In this document: in pieces, positions 16,606 to 24,809 of the stretch
How positions within the stretch are numbered: the stretch's first letter is position 1
Layout: each line of letters begins with the position of its first letter
Origin: CAZDQL01 sp964507325
Lineage (GTDB): Bacteria > Planctomycetota > UBA1135 > GCA-002686595
Assembly (NCBI GenBank): GCA_964507325.1
Contig: CAZDQL010000090.1
Location: 1 to 27,012 of the forward strand
Direction of reading: 5' to 3'
Length of the DNA stretch: 27,012 bases
Made by a program: the position numbers and the translations under genes
Notes under the pieces: model-generated
Database searches by the model: none
What the model saw: the letters and a program-made list of their open reading frames with translations, nothing else
What the model was told of the DNA's origin: nothing

Positions 16606-17951
16606 AGCTGAATCACCAACTCGTGGGAACACCGGTAGAGGACCTTGCCGACTCGCTCGCCGTGCTCATCGAAGGGCATGATCGTAAGGAAGTAGTTGCG
16701 CCCATTCGAGAGCACGAGGGGAATGCGCTCGGCGGGCGTCGTGATCCGCTCCACGTCACTCGGAGGCAGCTCGTACAGCCGGTCGTTCATGGCCGGCTCC
16801 CAGCCGCCGGGATGGCTCAGGTAGGGCAGGAGCTCCTCGTCCATTCCGTCCCGGGAATAGGACCAGCCACGGGAGCGGGTCGCCACGTACACCCGATAGC
16901 CAACCAGATCGTCATCCCTGTCGATCGAAGGGCTCCAGGTGACCTCGACCAGGTGTGCCTCCTCGTCTCCCTGCGGTCGAATCGCGACCGACCGGATGCG
17001 GGGGGCTCCGGGCTGGAAGCGGGGGGGCAGCTCCGAGGTGAGGATGTCGCGGGCGAGGGTGTCGTTGCGCCGGCTGTCCTTCCAGCCGAACCAGACGTCG
17101 CGAGCCGGATCGGACACGGGACCCTTCTCCCGATAGCGCTTGGTGTGCTCCGTCGCCCCGAAGTACTTGCGCGAGGGGTAGTTGGGGGAGTGCTCGGGAA
17201 GGCGGCCTCCGTGCTTCGGCTCGAGGAACGCCGCTGGCTCGTCGATCAGGAGCGGGCTCTGGCTGAGTCGGGCGAGGGAGGGCACGGCTCCATCCAGCAG
17301 GAGGGACTGGCCCTTGCCGAACACGTCCGGATCGATGAAGTGCCAACCGCCGTCGTAGAAGAGCTCCGCCACGATGTGCTCGCCGAGCAGCACGAGCCTG
17401 GCATCCAGTCCTCCAGCCTCCCACAGGTCGACGGCGACGCGCGCGGCCTCCTCGCAGCGACCCTGGCCGAGCTCCAAGAGGACCAGCGGGTCGTAGACGG
17501 ACGTGCCGTCGGGGTAGACCGGATTGAGGTTGGTGTGGCAGAGGGCGCCCGAGACGAAGTCGGCCACTCTCAGGTGGCGCTCGGAAGCGGTGGTCGCGCC
17601 CTCCGTGATGAGCGCGAACAGGGCCTCCAGGGCCTGGTGACGGTCGATCCCGTCGAGGCGCTCCTCGACCCTCGCGAGTCGCTCGAAGTCGAAGTCCCGG
17701 TCAGGCTCGAGCTCCACGGGTGAGCGCCCGAGCTGAAGAGCCACGCGGGCGGGATCCAGGTCGGGACTGGCGTAGTTGCAGCCACGGAGCAAGAAGGGCT
17801 CGAGCCGGAGCTCCTCCAGATAGCCGCTGGTCGCGACTGGATCGACTCCTCGTCTGGAAACGGGGTTTCGAGCCCACGGGGCAATCGCGAGCAGCACCAC
17901 GACGGCCAGGGGCAGGAGGACGAGCAGGGCCGAGAGGAGCGGGCGTCTCAC
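16602..17951 (-). CDS. membrane-anchored transglutaminase-like/Fn3-like protein
   Basis: 449 residues from a GTG at 17951, chosen because the protein then starts with a hydrophobic anchor (RRPLLSALLVLLPLAVVVLL). Longer in-frame starts run into the preceding gene. The middle contains a transglutaminase-like core with C166 in GQGRCEEAAR, H192 in GEHIVAELF and D207 in HFIDPD; the order and spacing fit a Cys-His-Asp triad. From about residue 320, PRIRSVAIRPQ through VTWSPSIDRDDDLVGYRVYVAT looks like a fibronectin type III-type beta domain. Bacterial proteins of this kind act outside the cytoplasmic membrane as cysteine peptidases or cross-linking enzymes; the substrate is unknown. The gene starts 19 bp after the phosphorylase-like gene and overlaps the small membrane protein gene downstream. 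Confidence 0.78.
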   Translation of the reverse strand: MRRPLLSALLVLLPLAVVVLLAIAPWARNPVSRRGVDPVATSGYLEELRLEPFLLRGCNYASPDLDPARVALQLGRSPVELEPDRDFDFERLARVEERLDGIDRHQALEALFALITEGATTASERHLRVADFVSGALCHTNLNPVYPDGTSVYDPLVLLELGQGRCEEAARVAVDLWEAGGLDARLVLLGEHIVAELFYDGGWHFIDPDVFGKGQSLLLDGAVPSLARLSQSPLLIDEPAAFLEPKHGGRLPEHSPNYPSRKYFGATEHTKRYREKGPVSDPARDVWFGWKDSRRNDTLARDILTSELPPRFQPGAPRIRSVAIRPQGDEEAHLVEVTWSPSIDRDDDLVGYRVYVATRSRGWSYSRDGMDEELLPYLSHPGGWEPAMNDRLYELPPSDVERITTPAERIPLVLSNGRNYFLTIMPFDEHGERVGKVLYRCSHELVIQL

Positions 17952-17970
17952 GCTGCAAGCGGGCGCTGGC

Positions 17971-18831
17971 TCACGAGTACTCCTCCTCCAGCTCCCGCGC
18001 GACCGCGGCCAGGTCCTCGCGCAGCGCCAGGAGCAGGTCCTCCAGGGCGGGGGCGCACGCCTCCGCCCGCGCCACCAGCTCGGCCATGCGCACCGGCTCG
18101 TCCCCCGCGTCGGTGACCGCCAGCAGGGCCAGGGTGGCCAGGCCCGCGTGGGCGCAGGCGTGCAGCGGCGCGGAGAGCCCCTGGGCGAAGCACTCCGCAC
18201 CCGCGCTCCGGAACCAGCGCCGCTCCGCCGGCGTCGACAGGGCCGGGCCCGCCACCCCCGCCGCCACCCGCGACGTGAGGGGGATGCCCCGTTGGGCCGC
18301 GAGCTCGATCGCCCGCGCCGAGAGCCCCTGGTGCAGGAGCAGGGACTGGTCGGGGAAGAGGGGCCCCAGCCGCGTCCCCCCCAGCCCCTCGAGGGGCGTG
18401 GAGCCGGAGAGGTTCAGGTGGTCGGAGAGCACGCACAGGGCGGGGGGCACGAGATCGTCCACGAGCCCGCCCCCGGCCGCGGTCAGGACGCAGAGGTGCG
18501 CTCCGCTGGCGGCCGCCAGCCAGACGGGGAAGGCGCGCTCCCAGCGCGGGCTCGCCGGCCCGCCCCCCTCGCCGAACTCCAGGTCGCCTGGGTCGTCCTC
18601 GACCAGCCACACGTCGAGCCCCGCGAGCTTCCCCGCCACCACCTCCACGTCGCGCCAGGCGGGCGGGATCCCCGGGAGGTCGTGCAGCAGGAGGCGCTGC
18701 TCACCGGTCAGCGCCCCGGGGAGGGTGCCGAGCCCGGTGCCGAGCAGGAAGAGCGCCTCCGGCTTGGAGAGCTCCTCGCCGATGGCGGCCAAGGCGGCGT
18801 CGACGCAGTCGTCGAGTCGAGCGGTGTCCAT
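17971..18831 (-). CDS. purine nucleoside phosphorylase-like protein, active site degenerate
   Basis: 286 residues of the PNP/MTAP phosphorylase fold. Recognisable elements are GTGLG (31-35, phosphate loop), TAAGG (117-121), LSDHLNLSGSTPLEG (135-149) and the GP--STPAE block (195-203). Classical PNPs cleave purine nucleosides with phosphate. Here several key residues differ when aligned by eye to the human enzyme: the base-binding Glu201 position is Ser199, Asn243 is Asp241, and the Met219-Ser220 pair is Gln217-Gly218. The GRxHxYEG loop that supplies an Arg and a His is replaced by an acidic glycine-rich segment (about 78-92). The protein could be an altered-specificity enzyme or a non-catalytic paralogue. 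The frame is intact, so it is not a simple pseudogene. It begins 43 bp after the HEAT lipoprotein gene with no obvious ribosome site. Confidence 0.75.
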   Translation of the reverse strand: MDTARLDDCVDAALAAIGEELSKPEALFLLGTGLGTLPGALTGEQRLLLHDLPGIPPAWRDVEVVAGKLAGLDVWLVEDDPGDLEFGEGGGPASPRWERAFPVWLAAASGAHLCVLTAAGGGLVDDLVPPALCVLSDHLNLSGSTPLEGLGGTRLGPLFPDQSLLLHQGLSARAIELAAQRGIPLTSRVAAGVAGPALSTPAERRWFRSAGAECFAQGLSAPLHACAHAGLATLALLAVTDAGDEPVRMAELVARAEACAPALEDLLLALREDLAAVARELEEEYS

Positions 18832-18874
18832 GGGGACAGTCGAGCAGATGGAGCGTGCGAGTTCGAGCGTGAGC

Positions 18875-20353
18875 TCAACGCAGACCCTCGATCCGCTCGG
18901 AGAGGCTCTGCGCTCGCCTGCTCCGGCGCTCGTCGAGCTTCTCCAGGGGGGGCGTGATCCCCGGCGGTCCGGCGTCGGTGCGCCAGGCCTCGAGTGCCGC
19001 GGAGTAGCCCTCCCGCCCCGCCTCAGCGCCGCGCACGAGCCAGGTCTCGAGGGCCAGCTCCGCGGCGGGACGGTCGGCGTCGGGGTGGGTCAGCTCGCCG
19101 AGGAGCCAGGGCGCCACCCGGGGACCCTCGTCGACCAGCACCAGGGCGGTCGCGGCCGCGTTGCGCAGGTCGCGCGGCTCCTCTTCCTCCTCGAAGAGGG
19201 CGACCAGCACCGCCACCGACTCCGACATCCCGATGCGACCCAGGGCGCGCACCGCCGCCACCCGCAGGGCGTGGGGATGCTCCGGGGTGGTACGCGTCTC
19301 CAGGGCGGCTCGGGCCGGGGGGTGGCCGACCCGACCGAGGGCCTCCGCCGCGGTGGGGGCCAGGGCCGGCTCCGCCAGGGCTTCGAGCAGGGCGGCGCCG
19401 GCGGCGGTGGCGCGCGGGCCCATGCGCTCGAGCACCTGGGCCACGTGCAGGCGCACGTGGAAGTCCTCGTCCGCCAGGGCCAGGGCCAGCTCCGGGGCGG
19501 CCCACGGTCCGAGGCGCGAGAGGGCGTAGCGCGAGTCGTCGACCCCGCGCAGCTGGAAGTGCTCCACGCCCAACTCGCTCACCAGCCGCCAGAGCTCCAG
19601 CCGCAGCTCGGGTGAGGGGTCCGGCTGCGGCAGCAGCGTGGCGTCGACCGAGGACCACAGGCGCGCGAGCTCGCGGCCTCCGGTCGGCTCGAGTCCCGCG
19701 ATCTCGGCGATCGAGGCGACCTGGGCGGCGGCCTGGGCGCGCAGCTCCTCGGTCACTCCCCGCTCCACCAGGTCGAGCAGCGCCTCCTGCCCGGCGTGGT
19801 TCCTGAAGCGCGCCAGGGCGCCCGCCAACCACAGGAAGGCCTCGTGGTCCTGCTCGTACTTGAGGCGCAGGCAGAGGCGCGGGACGACCCAGTCGGCCCC
19901 CATCTCGCCCAGGTGCCAGGCGCAGTGGCGCCGCAGGTAGGCCTCGCGGGAGCGCTCCAGCTCCGTCAAGAGCGCCTCCACCGCCGAGGGGTGGTCGAGG
20001 TTCGCCAAGAGCTCGATCGCCGCCACGCGCTCGCGCGCGTCGCGCGCCTCGTCGGTCAGTGCCAGGACCAGGGTGGGGATCGCCGGCGCGCCGAACTCGT
20101 CGGCGATCGACTCCAGCGGGATCTCGCGCATGCGCCCGTCGGAGTAGGCGAGCATCTCGACCAGGCCGAAAACCTCCTCCTCGAGCTCCTGCGCCAAGGC
20201 GTCCACCGGGGGACTGGGGCCCGCTTCCGCTCGCAGCGCCCCCAGGCGTTGCTGGACCACGGGGGAGAGCTCGAAGCCGCGCGGCTCCCGTCCCGCGTCG
20301 TCCGCCCCACACGAGGCGAGGCCCAGCAAGAGCAGCGCGCCGCCGGTGCGCAT
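18875..20353 (-). CDS. HEAT-repeat lipoprotein
   Basis: 492 residues. The ATG at 20353 shares its base with the stop of the cytochrome gene, and it is chosen because it gives a lipoprotein signal peptide: MRTGGALLLLG followed by the lipobox LASC, with Cys15 as the expected lipidated residue. The rest is a string of helical HEAT/PBS-lyase-type repeats, such as AAIELLANLDHPSAVEALL, AVRALGRIGMSESVAVLV and AAATALVLVDEG. These act as scaffolds for protein binding. The tail is rich in Arg and Glu. Position right behind a multiheme cytochrome in the same transcript suggests an exported partner of that protein or of the importer complex; this is inference. Confidence 0.85.
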   Translation of the reverse strand: MRTGGALLLLGLASCGADDAGREPRGFELSPVVQQRLGALRAEAGPSPPVDALAQELEEEVFGLVEMLAYSDGRMREIPLESIADEFGAPAIPTLVLALTDEARDARERVAAIELLANLDHPSAVEALLTELERSREAYLRRHCAWHLGEMGADWVVPRLCLRLKYEQDHEAFLWLAGALARFRNHAGQEALLDLVERGVTEELRAQAAAQVASIAEIAGLEPTGGRELARLWSSVDATLLPQPDPSPELRLELWRLVSELGVEHFQLRGVDDSRYALSRLGPWAAPELALALADEDFHVRLHVAQVLERMGPRATAAGAALLEALAEPALAPTAAEALGRVGHPPARAALETRTTPEHPHALRVAAVRALGRIGMSESVAVLVALFEEEEEPRDLRNAAATALVLVDEGPRVAPWLLGELTHPDADRPAAELALETWLVRGAEAGREGYSAALEAWRTDAGPPGITPPLEKLDERRSRRAQSLSERIEGLR

Positions 20354-21372
20354 CAATCGACCCTCACCCGGTGGACCTCGAGGCTGTCGGTCAGGGGATC
20401 GGTCACCTCCTCGATCGCCACCGCCTCCCCCGTCGCCGGGTCGCGGTAGTAGGGGGTCAGCTTGTAGACGAGCAAGACCTCCACCGCTCCCGCCGCCCGC
20501 GGGTCCTCCAGGTCGAGCCGGCGCCGCTCCCCGTGCTCGAGGAGGTTGCGCGGCAGGTCGGTCTCGTAGCGGTAGGGATCCCGGATGCGGTGCAGGTGGA
20601 ACCAGGGCGCTTCGGCCTCCTCCTCCGCCGAGGGGACCGGACGCCACCAGAGGTCGGAGGCGCGCGAGCGCTCGTCGGTGGGGTAGCTGTGCCCGGCGCC
20701 CACGTTCTCCACCTCGACCACCACCCGCTCCCCCTCGCGGCGCGCCTCGAGGACGATCGCGCCCCGGATGAGGTCCAGGTCGTGGGCCGCCGCCATCGTG
20801 TGGTCGCGGCCCCGGTTGGGATCCCCGTCGCGGAAGGGCATGTGGCACTCGAGGCAGCCGATGCCCTGCTCGGCGTAGGGGGTGTCGCGCCACTGGTCCA
20901 CGGTCTTGTGCTGGTTGTGGCACACCCCGCAGTAGTCCACGCGCTGCAGCTCGAGCTTCGCCACCGGACGGCAGGCGGCGCGCGGATCGTCGATCGTGCC
21001 CGCCACGTCGCCGGAGGGGAGCAGGTGGCAGGCGATGCAGTCCACCCCCTCGGCGCGGCGGTCGGAGCGGGGCAGGACGCGCTTGCCGACACCGGTCTCG
21101 AAGACCGGACGCGGCGCGTGGCAGTCGATGCAGTCGGTGTTGGTGAACTCCTTGGAGAGGTCGCGCACGTCCGGATCGACGAAGGACTTGGAGTGCCAGG
21201 AGCCGTCCCACTCGGCATACACCTCGGGGTGGCACTCGCGGCACTGGCGGGAGCTCACCCAGCGGCGGCGCTCGGCGGGGGCTTCGGGGGGGGAGAAGAG
21301 CTCGGTCACCAGCCAGGCCGCACCGGCAAGGACGACCAACCCGAGCAGGACGCGCAACGCGATGCTAGCCAT
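20353..21372 (-). CDS. pentaheme c-type cytochrome, membrane-anchored
   Basis: 339 residues with an N-terminal transmembrane anchor (about 5-25) and five CxxCH heme-binding motifs at residues 44-48 (CRECH), 81-85 (CIDCH), 112-116 (CIACH), 148-152 (CGVCH) and 173-177 (CLECH). SWHSKSF between hemes 1 and 2, and other histidines, could supply distal ligands. The spacing and the RxCxxCHxxxYxxW-type start resemble the cytochrome c554/NapC-NrfH-related electron carriers. From about residue 185 a heme-free beta-rich domain with a GAGHSYPTDERSR motif follows, of the kind seen after multiheme regions in cytochrome c554-like family proteins. It is exported and should carry electrons in the periplasm. 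The start overlaps the ABC ATPase stop by 8 bp and the end overlaps the HEAT lipoprotein by 1 bp, so all three are co-translated. Confidence 0.9.
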   Translation of the reverse strand: MASIALRVLLGLVVLAGAAWLVTELFSPPEAPAERRRWVSSRQCRECHPEVYAEWDGSWHSKSFVDPDVRDLSKEFTNTDCIDCHAPRPVFETGVGKRVLPRSDRRAEGVDCIACHLLPSGDVAGTIDDPRAACRPVAKLELQRVDYCGVCHNQHKTVDQWRDTPYAEQGIGCLECHMPFRDGDPNRGRDHTMAAAHDLDLIRGAIVLEARREGERVVVEVENVGAGHSYPTDERSRASDLWWRPVPSAEEEAEAPWFHLHRIRDPYRYETDLPRNLLEHGERRRLDLEDPRAAGAVEVLLVYKLTPYYRDPATGEAVAIEEVTDPLTDSLEVHRVRVD

Positions 21373-22063
21373 GGAGCTCCTCGCTCACCAGCTGACCCCC
21401 GGCCATGTGCAGCGTGCGCCCCGACACCGCCCGCGCCTCCTCGGGATCGTGGGTCACGTGCAGGATCGTCAACTCGAACTCGGCCTGCAGTCGTTGCAGG
21501 CGCTCCAGGAGCCCCTGGCGCAGCTCGGCGTCGAGGGGACCCAGGGGCTCGTCCAGGAGCATGATGCGCGCCCCCACCGCCAGGGCGCGCGCCAGCGCCA
21601 AGCGCTGCGCCTCGCCCCCCGACAGGGTGGCGGGCTTGCGTCGCTCGAGGCCGGTCAGCTCCACCAGATCGATCAGCTCGGCGCCGCGCAGCTTGCGCTC
21701 GGCGCGCGGCAGCCCAGCCTGGCGCATGACGAAGTCGAGGGTCTTGCGCACCGACATGTGGGGCCAAAGCGCCCCGTTCTGGAAGAGGAACCCCAACCGC
21801 CGCCGCGCGGGCGTGAGCAGCAGGCGCGGGCCGTGGCTGGCGAGCTCCCCGAAGAGCGCCACGCGCCCCATCCGCGGCCGCGCGAGGCCTGCGATCGTGC
21901 GCAAGAGGGTCGTCTTGCCGCATCCCGAGGGACCGACGATCAGGACGTGCTCCCCGGGGGTCACCGTCAGGTCGACGGGTCCCAGGATCGGCTGACGGCC
22001 GGCGCGCACTTCCACGTCGGAGAGGGCGATGGCGGGGGAGATGGCGAGGGCGGGCGTGCTCAC
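21365..22063 (-). CDS. ABC importer ATP-binding protein, FbpC/PotA-type
   Basis: 232 residues from a GTG overlapping the permease stop (GTGA). Walker A is GPSGCGKTT at 44-52, the signature is LSGGEAQRLALARAL, Walker B is IMLLDEPLGPLD and the H-loop is HVTHD. The Q-loop region reads LGFLFQNGALWPHMSV. The protein ends soon after the nucleotide-binding domain, so the C-terminal regulatory (TOBE-type) domain of FbpC is absent. It energises uptake through the adjacent permease. A sequence upstream of the GTG in the same frame is a shadow of the permease gene and is not part of the protein. Confidence 0.9.
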   Translation of the reverse strand: MSTPALAISPAIALSDVEVRAGRQPILGPVDLTVTPGEHVLIVGPSGCGKTTLLRTIAGLARPRMGRVALFGELASHGPRLLLTPARRRLGFLFQNGALWPHMSVRKTLDFVMRQAGLPRAERKLRGAELIDLVELTGLERRKPATLSGGEAQRLALARALAVGARIMLLDEPLGPLDAELRQGLLERLQRLQAEFELTILHVTHDPEEARAVSGRTLHMAGGQLVSEELHG

Positions 22064-23601
22064 GGCAAGACCTCCAGACGGCGACCGAGGAGCAGGGTCC
22101 AGAGGAGCCCCGGGACGACCGTCACGAAGACGATCAGGAGCGCCAGGGCGGCGACGAAGTCGTCGCGCCCGAAGTGCACGGCGTTGAACATCTTGAACAT
22201 GGCGGTGCGGCCGGCGGCGGGCACCAGGATGGCGGCGTCGAGCTCGCGCATGGCGAGCACGAAGACCATCACCCACCCCCCGACCAGGGAGGGCGCCAGG
22301 GCGGGGGCGGTCACGCGCCGCAGGCGGGTCGCGGGGGAGGCCCCAGCGAGCTCGGCCGCCTCCTCCAGGCGCGGGTCGAGGGAGTTCACCGCCCCCGCAC
22401 CCACCAGGGTGGGGAAGGCGAGGAAGCGGCCGGCGAGCATCACCACCACCAGCCCCCCCCCGACGTAGAACTCGTAGGTGGTGGGATTGTTCCAGAGGGC
22501 GATGTTGCCGATGCCGAAGAGGATCGCGGGCACGGCGATCGGCAGCACCACCAGGACCTCCAGGAGCCGCCCCCAGCGCGCGCGGGCGATGGCGTGCCCG
22601 AGCACGAAGGCCACCGGCATGGCGAGGGTCGCCGCCGCCAGGCTGAAGACGAGGCTCGCCGCCAGGTTGTCGCCGCAGCGGGAGAGGGCCTCGCCGAAGG
22701 CCGCCTGCAGCTTCTCCAGCGACCAGGCCACGCGCCCGCCCCCCGCCTCGTAGAGCAGCCGGCCGATCGGCACGAAGGCGCCGAGGGTGACCAGGGCCAG
22801 GCAGAAGAGGAGTGCCGGCAGGCGCCAGCGACCGAGCCTGAGCGGCAGGGGCGCCTGGAAGTCGGAGTCCACCGTCGCCATCGCCCCCCGCCGCCGCAGG
22901 GCGAGGGCCGGCAGGAGGGAGATCAGGGTCAGGGCGATCAGCGGCAGGGCGGTGGCCACCGCCCTGGCGTCCCGCTGGTCGACCTGCCAGGAGAGGTAGA
23001 CCTCGTCGGCGTAGACGTTGAACTTGGGCCCCACCGAGGTGACGTAGTCGGGCACCGCGAAGTCGTTGATCGCGAAGATGAAGGCGAAGCACGCTCCGCA
23101 GAGGGCGGGGGGCAGGAGCAGGGGCAGCTCCATGCGGATGACGGCGCGCAGACCTCCCGCCAGGAGCGCCGCCTCCTCCCGCCGCGCGTCGATGCGCCCC
23201 GCCGCCTTGGCGGTGAAGAGGGCCACGATCGGGAAGGTGGAGAGCCCCATCAGCAGGGTGGTCATGGTCGCGCCCCGCAGGTCGACGAGCACCGTCCAGG
23301 TCACCGCCAGCAAGAGCGGCGGCAGGATCAGGGGCACCAGTCCCAGCGGTCGCCACAGGGCCGCGCCCGGGACGTCGGTGCGGCCGGTCAGGTAGCCGAA
23401 GGGCACCCCCAAGAGGAGGGCGATCCCGGCGGCGCCCACCCCCAGGCGCGCGGTTCGTCCGAGCAGCCCCAGGGTGCGGGAATCGAGCAGGCCGGAGAGC
23501 GCCTCCCCCTCCGCCCCCAGCCGCAGGGACATGGCGCCCAGGGGGGCGAGGCCCGCGACGGCGAAGACCGCCAGGCAGATGAAGAACAGGGGGCGGCTCA
23601 A
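22060..23601 (-). CDS. ABC importer permease with two fused transmembrane domains, FbpB-like
   Basis: 513 residues, about 12 hydrophobic segments in two halves. Each half carries an EAA-type loop that docks the ATPase: EEAALLAGGLRAVIRMELP in the first and EEAAELAGASPATRLRRVTAP in the second. Fused permeases of this layout serve ferric-iron (FbpB/SfuB) and related importers. The start is a TTG seven bases after the solute-binding protein stop, with GGAG about 12 bases upstream; it gives a normal first helix (RPLFFICLAVFAVAGLAPLG). The ATPase gene overlaps the end by 4 bp. The transported solute is inferred from family only. Confidence 0.9.
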   Translation of the reverse strand: MSRPLFFICLAVFAVAGLAPLGAMSLRLGAEGEALSGLLDSRTLGLLGRTARLGVGAAGIALLLGVPFGYLTGRTDVPGAALWRPLGLVPLILPPLLLAVTWTVLVDLRGATMTTLLMGLSTFPIVALFTAKAAGRIDARREEAALLAGGLRAVIRMELPLLLPPALCGACFAFIFAINDFAVPDYVTSVGPKFNVYADEVYLSWQVDQRDARAVATALPLIALTLISLLPALALRRRGAMATVDSDFQAPLPLRLGRWRLPALLFCLALVTLGAFVPIGRLLYEAGGGRVAWSLEKLQAAFGEALSRCGDNLAASLVFSLAAATLAMPVAFVLGHAIARARWGRLLEVLVVLPIAVPAILFGIGNIALWNNPTTYEFYVGGGLVVVMLAGRFLAFPTLVGAGAVNSLDPRLEEAAELAGASPATRLRRVTAPALAPSLVGGWVMVFVLAMRELDAAILVPAAGRTAMFKMFNAVHFGRDDFVAALALLIVFVTVVPGLLWTLLLGRRLEVLP

Positions 23602-23608
23602 ATGGCGC

Positions 23609-24652
23609 TCACTCCGCGGTGAGGAAGAGCTCCTTCAGGTGCTCCGTCCGCTTCTGGATCTGCTGCCCGATCGCGACGTAGCTGACCTTCATCCAGACCA
23701 AGTCGCTCACCACGTGATCGGGGCGCGGGACGTCGGCGCGCACGGGGATCTGGGCGGAGCGCGCGTGGGCCAAGCGCTCCTCGACCTCCTTCGAGAGGAC
23801 CCAGTCGATGAAGCGCTTGGCCGCCTCGGGGTGGGGGGCGTCCTTGGTCATCGCCACCGTGTTGGGGATCAGGAGGGTGCCGAGGGGCTCCTGGCGCGTC
23901 TCGGTGGGGGTCTGGTCGGGGAAGACGCAGGTCACCGGCGAGCCCTTCAACCGCGCCACGTTGTAGTCGTCGGTGTCGGTCCAGCCCCAGGCGAGCTCCC
24001 CGGAGGAGACCAGTCGCATCACCTGGCCGTTGGAGGAGACCACGTTCACCGGCGGCGGGTCGGCGTGCTGGCCGCTGGCGATCGTCGACAGGAACGCCTC
24101 CGCCTCCGCCTCCCCGAGCACGTCGTAGAGGGCGGTGGCGTGGGTCAAGGTGGTGCCGGTCAGCGGGCGGGCGATCCCCGCCTCCCCCGCCCAGCGCGGG
24201 TCGAGGAGGTCGTCCATCCCCCGGATTTGGCTCGGGTCCTCCACCAGGTCGGTGTTGACGATCAGACAACGAGCGCGCGCCGCGAAGCCGGTCCAGCGCC
24301 GGTCGGGATCGCGGAATTGTTCGGGGATCCCCTGCGCCGAGGGCGAGTCGTAGGGCTGCAGGAGACCCAGCTTGGCGAGGCGGACCGTCTGCGCGACCTC
24401 GTTGTTCCAGTACACGTCGCAGCGGGTGTGGTCCTTCTCCTCGATGATGCGCCGCACCAGCCCCACCGTCTTGGAGGCCTCGGTGTCGTACTCGGCGCGT
24501 ACGTTCAGTCCCGTCTCGCGCTCGAAGTCGTCGATCATCTCCGAGGAGAAGACCTCGTCCAGGGAGACGTAGACCACCAGATCGGGCTCCGGCGCGCAGG
24601 CGCCGAGGGCGAGCGAGAGGCCGAGGGGCAGGAGGAGGTGGCGGGGGTTCAT
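23609..24652 (-). CDS. ABC importer solute-binding lipoprotein, iron-type family
   Basis: 347 residues. The lipoprotein signal is MNPRHLLLPLGLSLALGAC with lipobox LGAC, then a two-lobe binding protein. VVYVSLDEVF, YDTEASKTVGLVRRI, DVYWNNEVAQTVRLAKLGLL and RWTGFAARARCLIVNTDL are characteristic of the FbpA/FutA-like cluster. The paired tyrosines that bind Fe(III) in classical FbpA/FutA are not in their usual place; the region reads WGWTDTDDYNV instead, so iron specificity is uncertain. An AGAGG lies nine bases before the ATG. The gene is first in a minus-strand operon, followed by its permease and ATPase. Confidence 0.88.
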   Translation of the reverse strand: MNPRHLLLPLGLSLALGACAPEPDLVVYVSLDEVFSSEMIDDFERETGLNVRAEYDTEASKTVGLVRRIIEEKDHTRCDVYWNNEVAQTVRLAKLGLLQPYDSPSAQGIPEQFRDPDRRWTGFAARARCLIVNTDLVEDPSQIRGMDDLLDPRWAGEAGIARPLTGTTLTHATALYDVLGEAEAEAFLSTIASGQHADPPPVNVVSSNGQVMRLVSSGELAWGWTDTDDYNVARLKGSPVTCVFPDQTPTETRQEPLGTLLIPNTVAMTKDAPHPEAAKRFIDWVLSKEVEERLAHARSAQIPVRADVPRPDHVVSDLVWMKVSYVAIGQQIQKRTEHLKELFLTAE

Positions 24653-24739
24653 GGGAGCCTCTGGTCGGGGGGGGGTGCTGGGGCCGTGGCGCGGATGAAC
24701 GGGAGCCTAGCAAGAGGCGCGCCAACGGCCCAGGGCGGC

Positions 24740-24769
24740 TTGACGGCCTCAGCGGACCCTACGTAGCCT
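24740..24769 (+). promoter_or_regulatory. candidate promoter of the aminotransferase-aldolase operon
   Basis: TTGACG (24740-24745), 18 bases and TAGCCT (24764-24769) sit inside the 157-bp divergent gap (24653-24809). Transcription would begin about 33 bases before the ATG at 24810. No clear Shine-Dalgarno precedes that ATG. The opposite-facing promoter of the importer operon must also lie in this gap, but only a TAGGCT at 24709-24704 was noticed and no good -35 pairs with it. Confidence 0.4.
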
Positions 24770-24809
24770 GTGGCGTTCCCACGCCGTAACCCATCTCTAC
24801 CCATTCGCC

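Noticed and set aside
17952..18200. Longer N-terminus for the transglutaminase-like protein
   Set aside because: The in-frame extension lies within the phosphorylase-like gene and has shadow-type Arg/Pro/Trp composition. The GTG at 17951 gives a proper membrane anchor.
22064..23356. Longer N-terminus fusing extra sequence to the importer ATPase
   Set aside because: The upstream part is a frame-shifted reading of the permease gene. The GTGA overlap at 22060-22063 gives a normal ATPase start.
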